DNA of 64,000 nt, from contig CH002783.1 in assembly GCA_000149265.1 (NCBI GenBank), positions 28,837 through 92,836 on the forward strand, read 5' to 3'. Both the position numbers and the translations under genes were made by a program. The first letter of the stretch is position 1, and the number at the start of each line of letters is the position of its first letter. Origin of the DNA: Ciona savignyi. Lineage: Eukaryota; Chordata; Ascidiacea; Phlebobranchia; Cionidae. Shown piece by piece: positions 12,101 through 24,850 of this stretch. The notes under the pieces were generated by a model. The model was given only the letters and a program-made list of their open reading frames with translations. It was not told the DNA's origin and did no database searches.

Positions 12101-14488
12101 TCTTACGTCGTTCTCTTCGAATTACAGCGTAAATCGCAGTCCAATATAAAAATATTGCTTTACTTGCAAAATGACACGTTTGCGTTTTTTTGACCACGTG
12201 GTTAAGGATCATTAAAGTATAACGTAATCATAGACTTACACGCGTGTTTCTCAATGTTCTTTTATTATCACCGATTACATTTGCAGTCTAGGCAACACGG
12301 AAATCAAGACTACATGTCGGCCAGTATCTTACTTGCATGAAGGTTGTAGATGTTAAGGTGTTTTCATATCAAACCATTTGTTCGCATGATTTAATTTTTT
12401 TGGCGTATTTATAATTTGATTAAAAACACACAACAGAGCGTTATAACACTGCCATTCGTCAGAATACCACGTGCCACAGTCCGGAAATATATGAAACTAC
12501 GGAAATACGAATATCAACACGGAAGGTAATTAAAAATGTTATTGCAAGCTTACCGCTAATGGTGCAATATAGCTGAAATATACGACATGGTTGATTTAAA
12601 GCATTTTTTTTGTGATTTTGACTGTACAAAATTGTATGTACTTATAAACGTTTAATTGCGGCTCTAAACAAAATGGCGTTTAGTCCAGAAGTCAGTCAAA
12701 GCTCCGAGAGCCTGTAGGAAACCGCAACTAGTGGTGGTCTTTATTCCTTTGATGGGGGGCTTATCGCACTCGCTCTTTCCAGGTGCAGATGTCTGCGTGG
12801 TTCACTCTCGGAGATTTGACTGACATTTGGACGAAACAGTATTTCATATAATGATTAATTTAATTTACAAAAGGAATAGTGGGTGATCATTTGGATAATA
12901 AACATTTTTCAGTCAAGGATTTTTATTATAGTGCGCATTACCAGTAGGGCTGCGAATTAACGGTTAATTTGAAAAACGGTTAACTGATGTAACAACAATC
13001 GGTTAAATGTTATCGATTTTCTTTAGGCTACTGTCAAATTTTTGGCAAGGAAATTTATAGGTCGGACAGCAGTTCGTCGATACATAGCGTTCGCCGAGAA
13101 AACAAGCCGAAGATCGTGGCAGCGTTGCCTTTTATCTTGCCGCGCTGATTCCAGATAAGAAAATTGGCTCGAATCCAAGATCACGTGTATTTACCGCGAT
13201 TGTGATTATTCCTATCGGTGGTTCGAACTATTTTACTCAAACAAAAATTAAAAAACAAAATTAATTTGCTAAGATTAATAAAACAAGAAATTGCTCAGAA
13301 ATAAATTTACAACGACGTGCAATTCCCGTTTGAATAATTACGTAGAAATGCGTAATTACGTAATTTTGATTTGACGTCCGTACCGCAATCCCGATGTCCG
13401 AATTACGTAACTGAACCTAATTTCGTATTTACGCCCAGCTCTATGCATAGCATTGATGCATTCTACTGTTGTCGGGTAGTTATTTCACGTCAGAAAAGCG
13501 TGCGTTTTACCAATCAACGAACAAATAAGAGTTTAAAAAGAGTCGTTAAAAAACGGTTAAACGGTTAAAATTTGACATGACGGTTAACCATAACCAATAA
13601 TTTTTCGCACCCCTAATTACCAGAATATTTTCTTAGGTAATGCGGAATTTATATAAAATAGTAGTATTATTATACATAGCGCAACTTTGATTTAATTGTG
13701 TCTATAGTAATGAGAGCGATTTTCTGCTCTATATGCAGGGAAAATAGCAAAGAAATTTTTTTAGCGCTTACGCGCGAAATCGAGTGCTCGCTTCGCTCGC
13801 GGTTGTATACCCGGTTACAGAATCCTGGGTACGCCACTGAGGCAGTTCAAATATATACCTTGGCCCCAGCTGATTTGATCCTTTCAAAGTTAATTAATGG
13901 TGCCACTAGATGGGTTGCCAACACTCGTTTTTTCCAAGGAAGTTTCTCAAGAATTTCAAACTTTAAAGCTAAAAAAATAACGTTATAAACAACAACATCT
14001 CATCCATAGGCTAAAAAAGGTGTTGATACTCACGTATGCCACTTTCAAGATAAATGTGTGGCATAGCCATTGGTTTAGTCATAGCCATGAGTTTTTCATC
14101 ATGCCTGAAGTAAAGTTCTCTTATGATATGTCGTACCCACGTAGTACCTGTGAAGAACAAAACTATTTTTATACTTTTTAAGGAAATTTACCATAAACCC
14201 CGAACATTTGTATTGTTACTAGTAAAATATTTGACCTGTTTTGGGAAATGAAGCAACGATTACATCATCTTTCCATGGAATCCAGTTTTCATGAACCCAT
14301 TTAACAGTATCCATGCTAAACCCTTGTCCCCACAATTTATATCCTTTCCATTCAATGAGTTTAGGATTGAGAATGCTTTCCACCAAACTTTTGACCACCG
14401 GTTTATGATCGGGCAGATCATCCGCGTATGTTCTAAACTGAGTAAACCCAATATCAAACGACTTGTTTAAGAGTTGCTGTGGTTCCAT
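9180..14488 (-). CDS. Cytosolic-type sulfotransferase (SULT-like)
   Basis: SULT enzymes transfer sulfate from PAPS to small hydroxyl or amine substrates in the cytosol. Exons: 14488-14236, 14147-14034, 11678-11534, 11120-11005, 10933-10783, 9292-9180. Exon 1 holds the PAPS 5'-phosphosulfate loop, SFPKTG, completed by TTWVRHI in exon 2. Exon 3 holds IIYTIRNPKDQMVSWH, the 3'-phosphate site. Exon 4 has ILFVVFEDMKK, exon 5 NPAKEIQKIADFLG, exon 6 the family C-terminus GEVGEWKNHFT. The total is close to 300 residues, normal for the family. Odd point: exon 2 ends in phase 1 and exon 3 starts in phase 0, and the usual SPR..THLP segment is not found. A short piece near 11866-11840 reading YDYIKDKLG fits that place but runs into a stop. 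So one exon is unlocated or damaged. The introns carry a hAT pseudogene and other transposons. Confidence 0.88.
9546..10690 (-). pseudogene. Dead hAT-family transposase (ZBED5-like) in sulfotransferase intron
   Basis: On the minus strand, 10533-10303 encodes a recognisable hAT transposase segment (SVQRTVNEMATDIKDT, then FSLQLDEST). Remains of LADIAYLSDIF.KFNELQ-type C-terminal sequence lie at 9780-9880. Stops and frameshifts break it throughout. A hAT terminal repeat, CAGTGTTTCCCAAACT, lies at 9546-9561, the 3' end of the element. I do not see the matching repeat at the other end, so the element seems truncated. It lies between the last two exons of the sulfotransferase. Confidence 0.75.
12679..12837. 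repeat. Short inverted-repeat element
   Basis: GTCAGTCAAAGCTCCGAGAG at 12691-12710 is matched 19 of 20 by the complement of 12805-12824, and the match extends outward with mismatches. A related motif, CTCTCGGAGATTTGATTGAC, occurs inside the KIFAP3 intron transposon near 1993. Probably a small non-autonomous element. Confidence 0.55.
12945..13615. mobile_element. hAT-type MITE, 671 bp
   Basis: Ends TAGGGCTGCGAA and TTCGCACCCCTA form imperfect terminal repeats, flanked by a perfect 8-base duplication ATTACCAG (12937-12944, 13616-13623). Multiple CGGTTAA/TTAACCG words lie just inside both ends. No transposase is encoded. The 8-base duplication is the hAT signature. Confidence 0.85.
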
Positions 14489-14572
14489 TTTCTTAACAAT
14501 GTAAACTTTATTTGATACCTACAGTTTTAAATTCTTTCACCTCGCCCTGTGTTCAAACTCTATTGTACACGC

Positions 14573-14658
14573 AACACCCTAATCTCATGCTTGAGAAAAC
14601 ATGCCTGGAGCTAAAACACCCTATATCTCATGCTTGAGAAAACATGCCTGGAGCTAAA
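14573..14658 (+). repeat. Two-copy direct repeat upstream of sulfotransferase
   Basis: A unit of about 43 bases, ACACCCTA.ATCTCATGC...GCCTGGAGCTAAA, is present twice in tandem with one indel. It lies 85 bases upstream of the sulfotransferase ATG, so it may be in its promoter or leader. Function unknown. Confidence 0.6.
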
Positions 14659-15549
14659 AGCTTTTTTCGGAAATGAAAAACTCGCGCGAATTATTCTGGG
14701 TTTATAGCATGCATATGGGTGGTCTATGAGTGCCATTCCATTTTTTAAAGTTTAATAAAAAAACAAAACAATTTAAATAAATATTTAAATTAACGAAATT
14801 AAAAAAAAATATTAATTTAAAATAAATTTAAATTAAATAAAAAAGATTAACTTAAAATAAAAACAAACTAAAAAATGAAATTAATATCAAAAAACTCAAA
14901 AAAATGAATCGAAATAAAAAAATAATTATTAAAAAAATTAAAAAATATAATTAAAAAAATCTGCGCAGCCTTAGCTTTTCAGTGTTTCCCGATTAATTTT
15001 AACTGACTTCTGAGTTCATTATTTGTAGTTGGCAATAATCATGAATATGATTTATTCTACTTGTTACGGACAAAACTGTAGTGCTAACTTGTGATTTCTA
15101 TGAATAGGCCATTATTACGTGAATTATACCATTGTCTTGTATTGCAGCCAAAAAAACGTGGTGTACGGAATTTTGCTTGGTAGTACAGTATTTAACGGTT
15201 TATTATTGTTGCTGGGTAATTTGTGAAATTGTTAGCCTGAAATTTTAATGTAAATGTACAATGTTATGTTTTAGCCACATAAGTCAACCTTTTTTAAATC
15301 GTTTGATTCTGGCTGTTTATTTCGTGTCGGTTATGCTGGATTAAACGCATCTGAAAACCCTATACGTGTCTTGTTGTTGGAGAGGATTCAATACTACTTA
15401 ATCTAATTACGTAAGATTCGAGATATACTAACACCAAATTGTAACATATGGACAATTAACAGAAACACTAAATGACTCTAAAGACCCAGTGTGGGAAGTG
15501 TGTAGGCACACTTGAAACCCTTACCCTAACTCTGACACACTGCCTACAC

Positions 15550-15746
15550 CAGTGGTTCTTAAACTGGGTTCGATCGAACCTCAGGGGTTCGATGAGTCAG
15601 CATCAGGGGTTCAGCGTAGATTAGGATAAGTTCACTTTGTGCTCAAGTTTTTTAACAGATATATTTTAAATTTTAACGAAGGGTTCGGTGAATGCCCGCA
15701 TAAAACTTGCGGGGTTCGGTACCTCCAACAAGTTTAAGAACCACTG
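15550..15746. mobile_element. hAT-type MITE, 197 bp
   Basis: Terminal repeats CAGTGGTTCTTAAACT and its near complement at 15731-15746 match the common hAT end CAGTGGTTCT. They are flanked by 8-base duplications GCCTACAC / GCCAACAC (7 of 8 identical). Confidence 0.85.
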
Positions 15747-15954
15747 GCCAACACACTGCCCACACTGGGTATTTAGAGGAACCAACTCTAGATCTAGACT
15801 GCAGAATTTTCGCTCTGTGTATAAACACCATAGCCAGTATAATAAAGATATAATATGCAATACTGGAAACACGTGCTGCACAAATGTGATGGCAAGACGT
15901 GGTTATTAAGGTAAACGGAAGCTGATTGGTAAAATAAAACGCTTTTCAATGTCG

Positions 15955-16200
15955 CCCGGTTAGTCTGGTGGCTTGTTGCGGCGCTATTCAGACGAAAAGT
16001 GGCAGCCACGAAACTGGTCGCTAACTAGTCGGTTGTGTCTTTAGGCAAGGCACTTAACGGATATTGACTGCACCCCAGCGGATTAATGGGTTCTACTAAG
16101 TTAAAGAAACATGTGAATCATGCACAACAGCACACTTTAATAGCTCCGGTAACCCGACAGTGGGCGCGAGGTAATTTTACGATTAGACGGGTAAGTCCAA
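15955..16200 (+). repeat. tRNA-derived SINE, near full length
   Basis: Head resembles a tRNA gene: GGTTAGTCTGGTGG as an A-box-like start and a CGAAACTGG B-box-like end, then GTCGCTAACTAG. The body follows with CCCAGCGGATTAATGGG, TTCTACTAAGTTAAAGAAAC and GGGCGCGAGGT. The same layout is seen at 35770 and, split by an insertion, at 20480/23521. Confidence 0.75.
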
Positions 16201-17151
16201 TCCCAATGTATTAACTAGTTATTTGACTAGTGCCCGTGCCATAACGCCCACTGCGATATCCCATTTAAAGTTCCTGCCTGTATCGTGATTATTATTCGTT
16301 TGCCATTTTTAAAAACTGGGGCAAAAAATGAATAAACTAAAAAAAAGAGATAACCGAGACAAATTATTTTTACCAACTTTGTCGTGACTTAATTGATAAA
16401 ATATTAAAAATTGGGAATGCACATGCGCACAATAATTAAAATTTTCTCGCTTTCATTTTTAATTAAACAATTTCGCTTTATTCATTTACGAGAACCGGAT
16501 CATTATTGTTTCGTACGAGAGACAAGTGATTTATGTTTAACCAATGCTCAGTCTTGTCCGTAAAAATAAGAGAATCCACTCGTATGGTAAACAGTAAAGC
16601 TTGACCGTCCGCCTACGTTAGCCATTGTTGTTAATAAATTTGAGAGATTGCAATTATTTTGGTTGGAACCAATATCTACCAGCTTGTGGTGATGATCTTT
16701 AACTGCAATATAAACGACGCAACAAACCCTATTACCGACTAACGCAACACATTTGAACCAACCAGAAATAGGCTAAACCATCATCTATAAATAGAGGATG
16801 TCATTACTGAGAGAAAAGAAATTTCCATTAATCTACAGAACTACTATTTACAAAAATTTATTTCAAATTACGCAAAAAATAACGAAACATATGAATGTAA
16901 TTGTAAAAGGACATTTTTTCTTTTTTTGTGCTACCATCAGACTACAGATTCTAAAACCTTAGTTTAGAAAATCTATAAAAACAGTTCATCTTTTTGTAGC
17001 GATTGACGTCCGACGCTGAGTATTTTTTTCTTTCAATGCATGTTAGCGTTGAAGTTTCCACATTTATCGACCTTCAACTGTAAATAATTTAAGCGAATTA
17101 AAGTTATGGCACAATAGAGAACACAGACGCATTCTTTGAAAAATTCCTTAC

Positions 17152-19986
<2,835 letters not shown>

Positions 19987-20213
19987 TTTTAGTTGTTTTT
20001 TTCCTGAAAATGATTTACGATATGATTATGTTTACTAGTTCAGCTGTTCAAATAAAAAATAAACGCTAAAGCTAATTGTTTAATGCATCACAAATGAACT
20101 AACAACGAGCTCTTATCAGCATTTAATTCCATTCTATATCTAAACAGAAATTCTTAAAAATGCTTTAACTAATAACCTTCCTTAATATTTTAAAGAAATT
20201 AAAACAAACTTAC

Positions 20214-20312
20214 CAGATGGATGAAGATAAAAAGGACTTCTGGTCACAGCTTCAAACAGTTGAAAATGGCGGTTTTCAATTATCAGCTTCACGCGTAAGG
20301 ATATGACGTCAT
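20214..20312 (-). promoter_or_regulatory. DDX39B promoter and non-coding first exon
   Basis: A CATCTG/GTAAGT donor ends a likely 5' UTR exon at 20214, matching a TTTTCAG acceptor just upstream of the ATG at 19986. A perfect cAMP-response element, ATGACGTCAT, is at 20303-20312, and a YY1-like AAAATGGCGG lies near 20262. These are motif matches only. Confidence 0.5.
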
Positions 20313-20660
20313 CGTATACATCCGGGTTTGAGATCACGTGTTTAACATAGAAATGAGAACGTGGCGCGTGTTTTAGTTTTTTTACCCCAGTATTAAATAA
20401 TACCAAAAGAAGCAAGTCACGGCACAGAAAAAGTCGGAAAAAATAACGGTCCTCAAAACATGTCATTTTAAAAAGGAATATTTGTCCGACCGGTTAGTCT
20501 GGCGGTTTAGTGCGAAGCCTTTCAGCCGAAAGGTTTCAGATTCGAAACTGGTCGCTAGCTATTTAACTGAACCCAGGAGGAAGGCTTGTAACCACTTCGA
20601 CTAGTCACGTCAGTCGTCAGGCGTCAGTGACGCCTTTAGTGTAATGTTGAAGCGAGACGT

Positions 20661-20938
20661 CAGCAACCGAAGCGTCAGGCTGGCGAACTCGTCAGCAACC
20701 AAGCGTCAGGCTGGCGAACCCGTCAGCAACCGAAGCGTCAGGCTGGCGAACCCGTCAGCAACCGAAGCGTCAGGCTGGCGAACCCGTCAGCAACCGAAGC
20801 GTCAGGCTGGCGAACCCGTCAGCAACCGAAGCGTCAGGCTGACGAACCCGTCAGCAACCGAAGCGTCAGGCTGGCGAACCCGTCAGCAACCGAAGCGTCA
20901 GGCTGGCGAACCCGTCAGCAACCGAAGCGTCAGGCTTA
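20661..20938 (+). repeat. 32-bp minisatellite, left arm
   Basis: Unit CAGCAACCGAAGCGTCAGGC plus TGGCGAACCCGT, about eight full copies and one partial. Unit 2 lacks one G (CAACCAAGCG) and unit 1 ends ACTCGT. The open frame across it arises because the array lacks stops; it is not a gene. Confidence 0.9.
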
Positions 20939-22435
20939 GCTGAGTAGGAAGCAACCAACACGTTAGCGAATGTCGGTAATTTACTAATTTGTATTTTGTA
21001 CCGTGGATTGTTGTTGAAAGTAGGTCTCAGTGTAGAAGATGAAAAGAGAGTACCAAGCTCAATAAAGTATTCTTAATTATCATTAAAATTATCTGTTTCA
21101 TAATAATGTTAGATTATTCCCAACAATACTGGGATAAGTGCCAAACCATCATTCTTATTTATTAGATTAATTTAAGTATTTAATACATATCATATCTTAT
21201 AACACAAGGATTGTGAATAGCGTGGCAAGGCAGCAGAGATGTGTTGTATTGTCAACTGCATGTAATCGCTTTTACTTTATCACCTGACCTGCTGCCCAGT
21301 CTAATTTCAGTTAACATAACTAGTGTACCGTACTTATATATATACATTCGACTTGCAATATGTAGAATTGAATTATTTATTATATTACCTAGTGCTTTGT
21401 TGTAGGTATGATGTTCTATCTATACTTTTACATATCAATTTAAAACAAGGTATATTTAGGTCCAGCATATCAAACAAATTTGATTTTGTGGCAAGAGTGA
21501 CATGGTGCCACAAATGACAGCAGACCCATGTATGCTGTAAGGAATGATTTCTTTAAGGTTTGTAGAACACATATATATATATGCGTGTGATTTCCGCTAA
21601 AAGCAATTTAGTATTACATTTTCTTTTCACTAGGAGGCAGCAAAGTCATCAACAAACAACAGCCAAAGTTGAATCCAAACAGAACTGAACAGACAGACCA
21701 CTTGCCCCTCACCCATAAGCAACACAGTTTTTTGTACGATTTTGCATTTAATAAACAGAATTTTATTAGAATACTTGACATGTACGTTGTTACCTATTTG
21801 GCAAAAGGGTGAGTAACCAGGTGGGCAGAATTAAAAATGAAGTCCAACATTTAAATAAAAGTTAGGCACTGGTGCACAGCATGACATTACTTTAATGCAC
21901 AAACTGCATCAATAAATTTTTCATTTTCTTCAGAAATAGTCTTCAATCTTTTCATTTTCTTGTGCAATCAGTGCTCTATCCTTCCTCTGACAGAAGTTTG
22001 CACATTTTCTCCCATTTCTCCCCCTCTTCTTTAGCTGGAAACCAAAAAATATATGTGATTAAAGCAACACAAACATTTTTTAATTAAAGCAAGAGCATTT
22101 TTCTATGTTGTGTACCTTCTGGCTATGTCTCCTTTTTGTTCGACCCTATTGACCTAGATATAAACTCTCACTGCCCAAACAAATCATTACCTGACACTCC
22201 AGCCAACTACTGAGGCTAATTTTCTGTTCCCTTATTCTCATCACGAGCTTTTGCCTCTGTACCTAAATTTATAAATACTTAGCTGCCTTCTCAAAAAGAT
22301 TGCTTATTGAATGTTAGGTTATGATTATAAACATATTCAAAACACTAGATAATATACGGGTAGGTAGTATAACTATTTACTTTAGTAAATAAATATAATA
22401 GGAGTGAATAAAACTTACCAATGGATTCTAAAATA

Positions 22436-23005
22436 AATATATCATTGGTCTGTTTGCTCATTTCTGATGGGCCAGCCCTCATCTTCATTCACCGGTGGTA
22501 ATGGGGGTTCACTGCTAAAAAATTGTTCAGTGGCTGCAGTTAAAGGTTCAGAATCCATGGAGATATATTCAACACCTCCACTCGCACATGCCTAGAAAAT
22601 TAAATTTGTGCAAACTGTTAATCTTTTACAGTACTATTAAAGAAGTAACAATATTTAATTGTAAGAAATGCAGGCACTTTTTCAATATTCTAAAAAACAT
22701 GGCACAACTTCCAGCACGTTTTCCAACATCCAAACAGTTTTTACAGTCTCGGAAAAAGAACCTGAAAATGTGTCGCATCAGGGTAGTCATACAATACCCT
22801 TACCAAATAGCTGTAAGCCATAAGTACATGTTGCTGTATTTTAAATTGCTGGACTAAAACAGTACCCTGGTACCATAGTTGATAAAACTACCTACCACGC
22901 TTTTTGATGCAAATATCCGGTTCATTGCATCAAAAAATGGCCAAGCTAGAGCTTTTTGGGATGCTGCACCAGATTTGTTTAATCCGCCACAGAATTCATG
23001 ATACG
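22436..23005 (-). pseudogene. Decayed Myb/SANT-like (Harbinger-type) protein remnant
   Basis: Segment 23005-22896 encodes KLKETYHEF followed by WPFFDAMNRIFASKSV and ends in GTG/GTAGGT. A matching acceptor at 22591 starts ACASGGVEYISMDSE and runs to a stop near 22436. The pattern of a basic helix, then WPFFDAM, resembles the C-terminal end of the Myb/SANT-like DNA-binding protein of PIF/Harbinger transposons. A stop just upstream of KLKETYHEF breaks the frame. Charged coiled fragments at 21900-22030 may be its tail. Confidence 0.5.
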
Positions 23006-23324
23006 TTTCCTTGAGTTTCTTTCATTTGTTTTTGATTTGCGAACAAGAAGTTTAAAGTTCATGATGTACATTCTTAGTGTTGTCTTCTCGGTATTGTATG
23101 GAACTGCTCACTTACACACACAAAAATACAATCATTTTGGATTCGAATCTCTCAGGATCGTGAATTTAACTACAACAAACCAATGAGGTAAACATTAATC
23201 AAAACTATTCGAGAATAGGATTCGAAAATACTTTTGTAGAAATGTTCCAGAATAGTCTAACTTTTTAACTTTCCGGGCTCAATCTATTTACTATTTCAAA
23301 TCTTTGTCACTCTTAACTAGCACT

Positions 23325-23434
23325 GACGCTTCGGTTGCTGACGGGTTCGCCAGCCTGACGCTTGGTTGCTGACGAGTTCGCCAGCCTGACGCTTCGGTTG
23401 CTGACGAGTTCGCCAGCCTGACGCTTCGGTTGCT
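23325..23434 (-). repeat. 32-bp minisatellite, right arm (inverted)
   Basis: Same unit in reverse orientation, three full copies and one partial. Read inward from the end, the first two units end ACTCGT and the third is the one-base-deletion variant also found in the left arm, so the arms share ancestry but differ in copy number. Confidence 0.9.
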
Positions 23435-23675
23435 GACGTCTCGCTTCAACATTACACTAAAGGCGTCACCGACGCCTGACGACTGACGTGACTAGTCGAA
23501 GTGGCTCGCACCGTTGTTGGAACCCAGCGGATTAATGGGTTCTACCAAATTAAAGGAACGTGTGAATCATACACAACACACTGCAATAGTTCCGGTAACC
23601 CGACGATTTCCCGTGTGTTAACCCCCTTCCCATTTACGAAGATAAACATGAATATCTTATCCTATTAATAAATAT

Positions 23676-24850
23676 TTTTTGAAGCGTCTTTCAAATTGTT
23701 TACCGATGTTTTCGCCTTGGCGACTTTTCAGGGTTTTCCTGTTTGTCAATTTAAATTGTCGTCTTCAATAAGCGTAATAATGCTTTACTTAATCTTTAAT
23801 TGTAACAAATAGATTTAACCTTTGATAGAAAACGATTTGCTGATTAAACTACTGTAATATTTTCCCAACTACAAGGCAGTAACGTACTGGGTTATATTTT
23901 ATTGCTTAACTCAGGGTCTAGCTATAGAACCAATGACAAACAAGGGTTTTATCCAATTTTATTTATTTTGTATTAGAAGGCACAATTTTGGTACAAACTG
24001 ACAATACCCACAAAATTCTACCAAATAATTATTTTACATAACTACACACATTTTAAAAACTTAATGTCACTTTGGGATGATGAATAAATTAAAATGTATG
24101 GAACATTGACAAGCAATGGTAATAACCCAATCATAAAATAAAAGATTTAATAATAATACAACAGTAAAAGAACAATCAGTACGCTGCCGAATAGAAACAA
24201 AATTCTGCTTGTGTAAAATTGGGTGCAAAAACAAAAGAATATGGATATTATTTCCTTATTAAACACAGACATATTAATAACATACACAAATAATTACGAC
24301 AATAAATTGTAAGTACTGCAGAATATGTAACGCAGTACTGTGTATACACTCACATTAACTTGTGATAGGACTCCTGAATCACAGTAAAAAAACAAGAGTT
24401 TATTGCACGTGGAAAAAGACTACACATTCACAATAAACCAACCCCGAATCAGAAAATAAAGTTAGGAATTAAAACTTTCAGTAATATCAATAAATGTACT
24501 AAACAGTAAACACACGGAAATAGATATGGCCAACTGACCATAAAAATTAGTGTCCAGTAATTATACTAACATGTTTTTATTTATTGCTTGTGGTGTAAGT
24601 GAAACGGTGTAAATTTTGCAATGTGCGGTTTAAAAGCTAAAGTGTAGCTAGTAGTTCAGTTTTGGAAACCCGAAGAAAATATGAGGGAGTGGTAGGACAA
24701 TGTCCATATTTGTGAAAAACCTTTTTTAAAAAAAAGAATAACAATGACAACAACAGTGTTGGCAACCAACTCAAACAGAAAATTTCAAACAGGATTTTTT
24801 GCGACAGGTATAATAAATAAATATGGTTTGTAGAAAAGAGTCCCAGTAGT
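23676..24850. other. Intergenic/3' flank of SCYL3
   Basis: No coding exon, repeat or RNA gene is recognised. The sequence is uniformly AT-rich and probably includes the SCYL3 3' UTR. Confidence 0.3.

Larger units (their letters stand above)
14489..17151. other. Intergenic region between sulfotransferase and DDX39B
   Basis: No gene is supported. The region holds the two-copy repeat at 14573-14658, a nearly pure A/T tract at about 14745-14962, a small hAT MITE at 15550-15746 and a full-length SINE at 15955-16200. The last coding residues and 3' UTR of DDX39B should lie in 16900-17151, but I could not fix the last exon. Confidence 0.5.
20577..23520. mobile_element. Foldback-type transposon with minisatellite arms, 2.94 kb
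   Basis: The two ends are long inverted repeats. From CCACTTCGACTAGTCACG at about 20592 inward through TTTAGTGTAATGTTGAAGCG and then a 32-base minisatellite, the right end (23325-23505) is the near-perfect reverse complement. The outermost 15-16 bases on each side do not pair. The flanking AACCCAG duplication and clean resumption of the interrupted SINE show insertion. The interior is AT-rich and holds a decayed Myb/SANT-like gene (22436-23005), so the element is probably non-autonomous or dead, perhaps derived from a PIF/Harbinger element. Confidence 0.8.
20480..23675 (+). repeat. SINE split in two by the foldback element
   Basis: The tRNA-like head and linker (GGTTAGTCTGGCGG...GGTCGCTAGCTA) lie at 20480-20576. 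The rest of the body (CAGCGGATTAATGGG, AAATTAAAGGAACGTGTGAA, GATAAACATGAATATC) resumes at 23521-23675. The 7 bases AACCCAG occur at both break points, as a target duplication would. Confidence 0.75.

Noticed and set aside
13698-13988. 96-codon + strand frame in the sulfotransferase intron
   Set aside because: Crosses transposon-like sequence and has no family resemblance.
20644-20943. 99-codon Arg/Ser-rich frame on the + strand
   Set aside because: It is only the minisatellite read in one frame; the 32-base unit happens to lack stops.
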